From: Campylobacterales bacterium
Lineage (GTDB): Bacteria; Campylobacterota; Campylobacteria; Campylobacterales; QNZT01
Length of the DNA stretch: 18,832 nt
NCBI GenBank assembly: GCA_027055005.1
Contig: JALUNR010000243.1
Span: 1-18,832 of the forward strand
Direction: 5' to 3'
Each line of letters starts with the position of its first letter. Position 1 is the stretch's first letter. The notes below the pieces were generated by a model that was given only the letters and a program-made list of their open reading frames with translations, made no database searches and was not told the origin of the DNA. Below, piece after piece: positions 13,606 through 18,832 of the stretch. The position numbers and the translations under genes were made by a program.

Positions 13606-14813
13606 AATTTGTATCATTTGATGAGTCTATGGAAGCTTTGGAAAAAGCTTATGAAAAACCAAGTTTAAAAGAGAAAATTTTTTTATCTGATGGAGTTGAT
13701 AGAGTATTAGCTAGTGATATTGTAGCAACTTTTAATTCTCCTTCATATCCAACTTCTGCAATGGATGGCTATGCTATAAAATTTATAGATCAGGCTATGG
13801 GTAAAATAAAGATTTTGGGTGATAATCCTGCTGGTAGTGATAATAAAGCAGAAGTCATAGGTGGAGTTTGTATAAAAACTTTTACAGGTTCACTTATACC
13901 CAAAGGTGCAGATAGTTTAATACCTATTGAATTAGTTGAAGTTGAAGATAATCATATAATTATCAAAGAAGAAGTAAGTTTTGGTAAAAATGTTAGAGAA
14001 ATAGGCGAAAATTTCAAAGAGGGTGAAGTTTTGATAAAAAAAGGAACTAAGCTAAACTTTGCAGATATTGGGGTGATAGCAAGTTTGAATATTTCTCAAA
14101 TAGAAGTTTTTACTAAGCCGATATTAGGAGTTTTAAGTACAGGTAGTGAAATCCTTGATGTTGGAGAAGAACAAACAAATGATGCTCAAATAAGAAGTTC
14201 AAATCAATTTGTAATAGAATCACTAGCAAAAAAAGAGGGGGCAGAAGTTGTAAGGCATTCCTTAATTAAAGATGATAAAGAGGCGATAAAAGAGGCGATG
14301 CAAAACTTACTTACTAGATGTGATATAGTTGTAACTACTGGTGGAGTTAGTGTTGGGGATTATGATTTTGTAAAGTTGATATTAGAAGATTTTGAACCAG
14401 AGTATATTACCAAAGGTGTTAGCTTAAAACCTGGGCAACATATAAAGATAGTAAAACTTGGTAAAAAGTTTATAGTAGCACTTCCTGGATTTCCATATAG
14501 TTCAACTGTTACTTTTATACTTTATGTTATACCACTTATAAGAAAATTGATGGGGCTAAATGGAGAGTTAAAATATAAGAGTGCAACTTTGAAAAATAAC
14601 TTTAAGAAAAAGACTCATAAAACTGAGTTTCATGCAGGAAGTTTGAGTTTAGAAAATGGAGAGTATTTTGTGGATTTTTCTTGTAAAAAAAGTGGTACAA
14701 GTGCGATACTAACAAATATGCTTGGAGATGTAGCACTTGCTAGAGTTGATATAGAGCAAAAAGAGCTAAAAAAAGGCGATAAAATAAAAATATTAGATAT
14801 GGAGAACTTTTAG
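13602..14813 (+). CDS. moeA: Molybdopterin molybdenumtransferase
   Basis: 403 aa. Inserts molybdate into adenylated molybdopterin, completing the cofactor. The domains run in order: N-terminal SPSYPTSAMDGYAI (46-59), the middle molybdopterin-binding domain with LSTGSEI, TTGGVSVGDYDFV and ALPGFPYSS (the family's LPGNPVS with an aromatic variant), and the small C-terminal beta domain. It overlaps moaE by 4 nt and lies 2 nt from purT. The cofactor would serve molybdoenzymes such as nitrate reductase or formate dehydrogenase, none of which is in the window. Confidence 0.95.
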   Translation: MKFVSFDESMEALEKAYEKPSLKEKIFLSDGVDRVLASDIVATFNSPSYPTSAMDGYAIKFIDQAMGKIKILGDNPAGSDNKAEVIGGVCIKTFTGSLIPKGADSLIPIELVEVEDNHIIIKEEVSFGKNVREIGENFKEGEVLIKKGTKLNFADIGVIASLNISQIEVFTKPILGVLSTGSEILDVGEEQTNDAQIRSSNQFVIESLAKKEGAEVVRHSLIKDDKEAIKEAMQNLLTRCDIVVTTGGVSVGDYDFVKLILEDFEPEYITKGVSLKPGQHIKIVKLGKKFIVALPGFPYSSTVTFILYVIPLIRKLMGLNGELKYKSATLKNNFKKKTHKTEFHAGSLSLENGEYFVDFSCKKSGTSAILTNMLGDVALARVDIEQKELKKGDKIKILDMENF

Positions 14814-14815
14814 TC

Positions 14816-15973
14816 ATGACATTTACAACACCGTTAAAAAGTAATAGTACAAAAATCCTACTTTTAGGAAGTGGAGAGCTTGGAAAAGAGGTAGCAATAG
14901 AGGCAAACAGACTTGGAGTTGAAGTCGTAGCAATAGATAAGTATGAAAATGCTCCTGCTCATTTAGTTGCTAATAAATCTTATGTAATAGATATGCAAAA
15001 TAAAGATGAAGTTTTAGAAGTGATAAGAAGAGAAAAACCTGACTTTATACTTCCTGAGATAGAGGCTATTAGTATAGAAGCATTGTTTGAAGCTGAAAAA
15101 GAAGGGTTCACTGTCATACCAAATGCCCAAGCAGTAAATAAAACTATGAATAGAAAAAATATCAGAGTTTTTGCTTCAGAGGAGTTGGGACTAAAAACAA
15201 GTGCTTATAAGTTTGTAAAAAGTTTTGAAGAGTTAAAAACAGCTTCAAAAGAGATAGGTTTTCCTTGTGTGATAAAGCCTGTTATGAGTAGTAGTGGACA
15301 TGGACAAAGTATTGCTAGAAGTGAAGAGGATTTGGAAAGCTCTTGGGAAGAGGCAAAAGAGGCTAGAGGGGATGCTAGTGAACTTATAGTTGAGGAGTTT
15401 GTTCCATTTGATTATGAGATAACTTTGCTTACTGCTAGAACTGAAAATGAAACTGTTTTTTGTGAACCGATAGGGCATGTACAAAAAGATGGGGATTATA
15501 TTTACTCTTGGCAACCGATGCAAATGAGTGAGGTAGCTTTAATGAGAGCAAAGGAGGTTGCAAAAACTATCACTGATGGACTAGGGGGCAGAGGTATATT
15601 TGGAGTGGAGCTTTTTGTAAAAGATGAGCAGATTTTCTTTAGTGAGGTAAGTCCTCGTCCTCATGATACTGGTATGGTTACTATGATAACTCAAAGCCAG
15701 AGTGAATTTGCTCTTCATATAAGAGCTGTACTTGGTCTTCCTCTTGGATTTATATTTTATGGGGAGGGTGCAAGTGCTGCTTACAAATCACTGAAGTATA
15801 GTGTGAAACCTACTTTTAAAGTTGATGAAAGTGTTTTTAGTGAAAATAGCTTTTTAAGAGTTTTTGGAAAGCCTGAGAGCCATAAAGGTAGAAGAATGGC
15901 AGTTGTTTTATCCTTTGGACAAGGTGCACTAGACAAGGCAAAAGAGCTTGTAGAAAAAATAGAGGAGGAATAG
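14816..15973 (+). CDS. purT: Formate-dependent phosphoribosylglycinamide formyltransferase
   Basis: 385 aa ATP-grasp enzyme that uses ATP and free formate to formylate GAR in purine synthesis, an alternative to folate-dependent PurN. LLGSGELGKEVAIEANRLG (16-34), PEIEAISIEAL, KPVMSSSGHGQS and FFSEVSPRPHDTGMVT are nearly invariant PurT blocks. It is 2 nt behind moeA and 3 nt before the UPF0323 lipoprotein. The neighbourhood with molybdenum-cofactor genes may reflect formate metabolism, but that is inference. Confidence 0.95.
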   Translation: MTFTTPLKSNSTKILLLGSGELGKEVAIEANRLGVEVVAIDKYENAPAHLVANKSYVIDMQNKDEVLEVIRREKPDFILPEIEAISIEALFEAEKEGFTVIPNAQAVNKTMNRKNIRVFASEELGLKTSAYKFVKSFEELKTASKEIGFPCVIKPVMSSSGHGQSIARSEEDLESSWEEAKEARGDASELIVEEFVPFDYEITLLTARTENETVFCEPIGHVQKDGDYIYSWQPMQMSEVALMRAKEVAKTITDGLGGRGIFGVELFVKDEQIFFSEVSPRPHDTGMVTMITQSQSEFALHIRAVLGLPLGFIFYGEGASAAYKSLKYSVKPTFKVDESVFSENSFLRVFGKPESHKGRRMAVVLSFGQGALDKAKELVEKIEEE

Positions 15974-15976
15974 AGT

Positions 15977-16612
15977 TTGAAACATATAAAAAGAATTAAA
16001 GATTATTCTATAATTGGAGGATTAGGTGCTTTGCTTGTAGTTGGACTTGTTGGATGTGAATCACATCAAAATGAGCAAAATGGTGATAATAAAGCTTTTA
16101 CAAATGCCTCTCAAAAACAAAATGCTTTTGTTGTAATACAAGAAGTAGCTCCAAAACAGTATAAGATAGTAGATGAATATCCTTCTCATGAAACAAGAGT
16201 AATATTAAAAACTTTAGATGGGAAAGAAAAGATTTTAAGTAAAGAGGAGTTGGATGCTCTTATAAAAGAGGAAGCTAAAAAAATTGATAATGGAACTTCA
16301 CCTTTAACAAATCCTAGTGTAAACTCTGGTATGGGTGGTATGAGTTTAGGTGAAACTATACTTGCTAGTGCAGCTGGTGCAGTACTTGGAAGTTGGATAG
16401 GGAATAAACTTTTTAATAATCAAAACTATCAACAAAAAAGAAGAACTTCTTATAAATCTCCTTCAACTTATAGTAGAAGTGTAAATAGTTTTAATAAAGC
16501 TAAACAAACAAGGGCTAAAAGAAGTGGTTTTATGAAAAGAAGTACTACAAAAACTAGAAGAAGTGGAGGATTTTTTGGTGGAGGATTTAGAAGTAGAGGT
16601 TTTGGAGGATGA
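15977..16612 (+). CDS. UPF0323-family lipoprotein with Arg/Ser/Gly-rich tail
   Basis: 211 aa starting at TTG 15977, supported by AGAGGAGGA (15961-15969) 7 nt upstream and by the immediate signal peptide. The lipobox is GLVGC with Cys27, so the mature protein is lipid-anchored and periplasmic or surface-exposed. Residues about 46-95 are a soluble segment. About 124-145 (GETILASAAGAVLGSWIGNK) is a glycine-zipper-like hydrophobic stretch. The tail (from about 154) is rich in Arg, Lys, Ser and Gly and ends GFGG. The family is known from Helicobacter and Campylobacter but has no established function. It overlaps the next gene by 4 nt (ATGA). E. coli YgiB has a similar layout and also precedes a GSP-synthase-like gene. 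Confidence 0.85.
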   Translation: MKHIKRIKDYSIIGGLGALLVVGLVGCESHQNEQNGDNKAFTNASQKQNAFVVIQEVAPKQYKIVDEYPSHETRVILKTLDGKEKILSKEELDALIKEEAKKIDNGTSPLTNPSVNSGMGGMSLGETILASAAGAVLGSWIGNKLFNNQNYQQKRRTSYKSPSTYSRSVNSFNKAKQTRAKRSGFMKRSTTKTRRSGGFFGGGFRSRGFGG

Positions 16613-17790
16613 TAGAAACTTGTAAAGTAAAAAATGTTCTTACAAAAGATTATTTAGAAAGTATAGGTTTTTCTTGGCATACTGATAAAGATGGTAGTAA
16701 CTATCTCGTTGATAAAATAGTAAAGATAAGAGAGGTCGATGCAATGGCATTTTATGAAGCTAGTAATGAGCTTTATGATATGTTTGTTGAAGCTGGGGAT
16801 TATATAATAGAAAATAATCTTTTAGATGAAATTGGAATAGCTTTTAATTTAAAAGAAATTGTAAAACTTAGTTGGGAAAATGATGTTCATTGGCATCTGT
16901 ATGGAAGGTTTGATTTTGCTGGTGGAGTGGATGGAGTACCTTTAAAGCTTTTAGAGTTTAATGCTGATACTCCAACTTCACTTATAGAAACTTCTTTGAT
17001 ACAGTGGGCAGTTTTAAAACGAGAAGGACTTGATGAAGAAAAGCAGTTTAATAATATTCATAATGCTTTGATAGAAAATTTTAAAAGACTTGTTACCCTA
17101 GAAGAGAGTGTGGATAAGTTTAGTGAATACTATGAGGGATGGAAAATATTATTTAGTTGTGTAAAAGGATATGAAGAGGATGAAAATACAACTTTATATC
17201 TAAAATCTATTGCTGAGCAGGCTGGATTTATTTGTGAATTTGCTTATATAGATGAAATAGAGTTTGATGAAAATGGAATTTATTTTAATGAAGAAGAGTA
17301 TGAATATCTATTTAAACTTATTCCGTGGGAAGATATAGCGATAGAAGAGGGAGAGTTGGCATCTTTGTTAACTAGATTAGTAGAAAATAAAAAAGCTATT
17401 ATTTTAAATCCTGCATATACTTTAATGTTTCAAAGTAAAGCAATGTTGAAAATACTTTGGGATTTGTTTCCAAATCACCCTCTACTTTTAGAAACTTTAT
17501 TTGAACCTTTAGAAGATAAGGCATATGTTAAAAAGCCTATATTTGGAAGAGAGGGTGGAAATATTGAAATAGTTGATAAAAATGGTGAAGTTTTAGAAGA
17601 AAATGGTGGAGATTATGAAAACTTTCCATATATTTATCAAGAGTTTACTGATTTAAATAAAGATGATGAAAATAACTTTTATCAAGCTGGAGTATTTTTT
17701 GCTTATGAAGGATGCGGACTTGGATTTAGAAGTTCTAAAAATCTTATATTAGATGATATGAGCAAATTTGTAGCTCATATGATAGGGTAG
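16609..17790 (+). CDS. Glutathionylspermidine synthase-like ATP-grasp ligase
   Basis: 393 aa, matching only the synthetase domain of glutathionylspermidine synthase (no N-terminal amidase), as in E. coli YgiC and YjfC. Visible blocks are HLYGRFDF with Arg100/Asp102, LLEFNADTPTSLIE (114-127) with the Mg-binding E117-x-N119-x-D, WDLFPNHPLLLET (284-296), YVKKPIFGREGGNIEI (306-321) with the ATP-binding Lys308 and Arg314-Glu-Gly-Gly, and IYQEF. The reference enzyme joins the C-terminal Gly of glutathione to spermidine using ATP. The true substrate of these short relatives is not known. The gene is coupled by ATGA to the UPF0323 lipoprotein. Its stop codon lies in a hairpin shared with the convergent gene. 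Confidence 0.9.
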   Translation: MIETCKVKNVLTKDYLESIGFSWHTDKDGSNYLVDKIVKIREVDAMAFYEASNELYDMFVEAGDYIIENNLLDEIGIAFNLKEIVKLSWENDVHWHLYGRFDFAGGVDGVPLKLLEFNADTPTSLIETSLIQWAVLKREGLDEEKQFNNIHNALIENFKRLVTLEESVDKFSEYYEGWKILFSCVKGYEEDENTTLYLKSIAEQAGFICEFAYIDEIEFDENGIYFNEEEYEYLFKLIPWEDIAIEEGELASLLTRLVENKKAIILNPAYTLMFQSKAMLKILWDLFPNHPLLLETLFEPLEDKAYVKKPIFGREGGNIEIVDKNGEVLEENGGDYENFPYIYQEFTDLNKDDENNFYQAGVFFAYEGCGLGFRSSKNLILDDMSKFVAHMIG

Positions 17791-17807
17791 AATTTTTCTC
17801 TACCCTA
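17783..17807. terminator. Shared hairpin containing both stop codons of convergent genes
   Basis: TAGGGTAGA (17783-17791) pairs perfectly with TCTACCCTA (17799-17807) around a 7-nt loop. The plus-strand stop TAG (17788-17790) and the minus-strand stop (17800-17802) occupy mirrored places in the two arms. No outer T run is seen on either side, so efficiency as a terminator is uncertain. Confidence 0.65.
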
Positions 17808-18372
17808 ATGTAACCCAATTTCTCTTTGGTCCTACATCTGTGTGAATAAATCCACTATTTGGATAGTACCCAACACCACCTGTATGATTTATACCTCTTA
17901 TGATATCTTTTGCACGACTTAATCTCATACCATCTATGTGTATATCCATAGCCATAGCTTTGATATGATAACTATGTTTTGCTACACCATATGTGTGTTT
18001 TCTTAGATATGCATTTGTTTGAGGAGTTCTATAACCGGATAGAACATTTATCCTTCTATTAAAACCGATGTAAGAGTTGATATTGTACAAAAGATTTACA
18101 AGTCTTAAATCGATTCTAGTTATCTGATATGCATGGTAATCCATCATAGCTTTATCAACTTCAAAAAGCCCCATAACATCAAATCTACCTGAATTTGTAA
18201 AAATTTTAGGATGGAAAGATTTTTCTATATGAGTGTTATAAAGATTTAATCTGTGAAATTTTTTACTTTTAAGACCTTTTGCATAAGCATCAGTATTTAA
18301 TATGATTGATGACATAGCCATTGCACCAAGACCTTTTAGAAGAGACCTTCTTACTAAACTTTTTTTATCCAT
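17800..18372 (-). CDS. MepK/YcbK-like (DUF882) murein peptidase, Tat-exported
   Basis: 190 aa, peptidase M15A-like. The N-terminus has twin arginines (Arg8-Arg9 in VRRSLLKGLGA) and a hydrophobic stretch ending near NTDAYA, so it is a probable Tat substrate acting in the periplasm. Zinc ligands fit His136 and Asp143 in SYHIKAMAMDIHI (134-146) and His177 in GFIHTDVG (174-181); LSGYRTPQTNAYL (111-123) is the usual loop. The common SxHxxGxAxD glycine is Ala here. E. coli MepK cleaves L,D (3-3) cross-links in peptidoglycan; the bond cut here is inferred from kinship. AAGGAGT at 18378-18384 is the ribosome site and a promoter lies upstream. Confidence 0.9.
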   Translation of the reverse strand: MDKKSLVRRSLLKGLGAMAMSSIILNTDAYAKGLKSKKFHRLNLYNTHIEKSFHPKIFTNSGRFDVMGLFEVDKAMMDYHAYQITRIDLRLVNLLYNINSYIGFNRRINVLSGYRTPQTNAYLRKHTYGVAKHSYHIKAMAMDIHIDGMRLSRAKDIIRGINHTGGVGYYPNSGFIHTDVGPKRNWVTLG

Positions 18373-18411
18373 CCCATACTCCTTATATTAATTATTATCT
18401 TTGATAAAAGT

Positions 18412-18441
18412 ATGATACAACTTTACTTTAATAAAAGTCAA
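18412..18441 (-). promoter_or_regulatory. Promoter of the MepK-like gene
   Basis: On the minus strand TTGACT (18441-18436) and TATCAT (18417-18412) are 18 nt apart, giving a start near 18405 and a leader of about 33 nt with the strong AAGGAGT site. It has the clearest -35 in the window. Confidence 0.6.
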
Positions 18442-18478
18442 TAAAATTTGACTATAAAAAAACTAATATAAAATTAAG

Positions 18479-18493
18479 GTTACGATTTGTAAC
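18479..18493. repeat. Short inverted repeat GTTAC-N5-GTAAC
   Basis: Perfect 5-bp arms around GATTT, directly abutting the larger palindrome at 18492. It lies about 40 nt upstream of the MepK-like gene's -35 and so could be an operator half of a compound site. Confidence 0.4.
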
Positions 18494-18512
18494 ACTTATG
18501 TCACATAAGTGT
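18492..18512. repeat. 9-bp inverted repeat, terminator of ruvX or operator
   Basis: ACACTTATG (18492-18500) and CATAAGTGT (18504-18512) are perfect complements around TCA. It begins 5 nt after the ruvX stop on the minus strand, where a terminator hairpin would be expected, but no T run follows. It also lies about 50 nt upstream of the MepK-like promoter. Confidence 0.6.
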
Positions 18513-18517
18513 CATAA

Positions 18518-18832
18518 TTAGTTGATTTTGTTAAGATATCTCTCAAGTATTATTTTGGCAGCTATTGAGTCTATTTTACCATCTTTTTTATGTTTAAAAA
18601 TCCCTTTTGTTAACTCTTTAGCTTCAATAGAACTTCCATACTCATCCATAAAAATTATCTCTTTTTTGAAGTTTATAAGTGATACAAAATGTTTTATTCT
18701 TCTACTCATTTCTTCTTCACTGCTACCACCTTGAGGAAGACCTACTATAAGTTTATCAATATTCCAAGAATCTAAAAACTCTTTTACTTCAAATGCTGCT
18801 TGATTTCTATTTTTTCTAAGGATAGGCTCTTT
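18518..18832 (-). CDS. ruvX: RuvX/YqgF pre-16S rRNA nuclease (3' part; 5' end beyond the window)
   Basis: The frame stays open from the right edge to the stop at 18518, giving 104 residues of a protein normally about 125-140 long. The visible part starts KEPILRKNRNQAAFE, continues LIVGLPQGGSSEEEMSRRIK (the GLPxxxxG block of YqgF) and FMDEYGSSIEA, and ends with KIDSIAAKIILERYL, which carries the conserved Asp of the family's D-xAAxxIL motif. RuvX processes the 5' end of 16S rRNA and resembles Holliday-junction resolvases. The missing N-terminus would contain the first catalytic Asp (LGIDxG). Confidence 0.92.
   Translation of the reverse strand, partial: KEPILRKNRNQAAFEVKEFLDSWNIDKLIVGLPQGGSSEEEMSRRIKHFVSLINFKKEIIFMDEYGSSIEAKELTKGIFKHKKDGKIDSIAAKIILERYLNKIN

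Overview
The window is a gene-dense, low-GC stretch (roughly 30% GC by eye) from a Campylobacterota (epsilonproteobacterial) chromosome. The placement rests on gene content rather than a marker gene. There is a short spermidine-synthase-like gene next to coaE and dapF, a compact MqnA of the futalosine menaquinone pathway, a UPF0323 lipoprotein paired with a glutathionylspermidine-synthase-like ATP-grasp gene (a pair also seen in Helicobacter and Campylobacter), heptosyltransferases of the Campylobacterales type, and a RuvX with the 'LRKNRNQAA' signature. The sulfide:quinone-oxidoreductase-like flavoprotein and the molybdopterin genes suggest a free-living sulfur or hydrogen oxidiser of the Sulfurimonas/Sulfurovum/Arcobacter sort. 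The genus cannot be fixed from this window.

Layout. (1) 52-5328, plus strand: one tightly packed run of speE-like, coaE, dapF, a RelE-type toxin-antitoxin pair, a MATE exporter, a PrpE/ApaH-like metallophosphatase and miaA. Most junctions overlap, so it reads as one translationally coupled operon with a toxin-antitoxin module in its middle. (2) 5450-8108, plus: an OmpA-family protein with two thrombospondin-type-3 repeats, followed after 1 nt by a lipoprotein with six such calcium-binding repeats and a C-terminal domain resembling the formylglycine-generating-enzyme/C-type-lectin fold. (3) 8145-10895, minus: three overlapping GT9 heptosyltransferases (WaaC, an unassigned one, WaaF) for the lipopolysaccharide inner core. 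(4) 10969-12135, plus: the SQR-like flavoprotein, convergent with and overlapping mqnA (minus). (5) 12832-17790, plus: moaD, moaE, moeA, purT, the UPF0323 lipoprotein and the ATP-grasp gene. (6) 17800-18832, minus: a Tat-exported MepK/DUF882 murein peptidase and the 3' part of ruvX, which runs off the right edge. No stretch longer than about 150 bases lacks a gene, and I saw no tRNA, rRNA, CRISPR array, insertion sequence or prophage gene.

How the genes fit together. Most are housekeeping: CoA, lysine/peptidoglycan precursor, tRNA modification, purine, molybdenum cofactor and menaquinone synthesis, plus outer-membrane construction. The least explained parts are: the lipoprotein plus ATP-grasp pair, where the lipoprotein ends in Gly-Gly and the enzyme belongs to a family that amidates a C-terminal glycine; the OmpA plus calcium-repeat/lectin-fold lipoprotein pair; and several family members with altered key residues (the SpeE-like protein, the phosphatase, the SQR-like protein and the middle heptosyltransferase).
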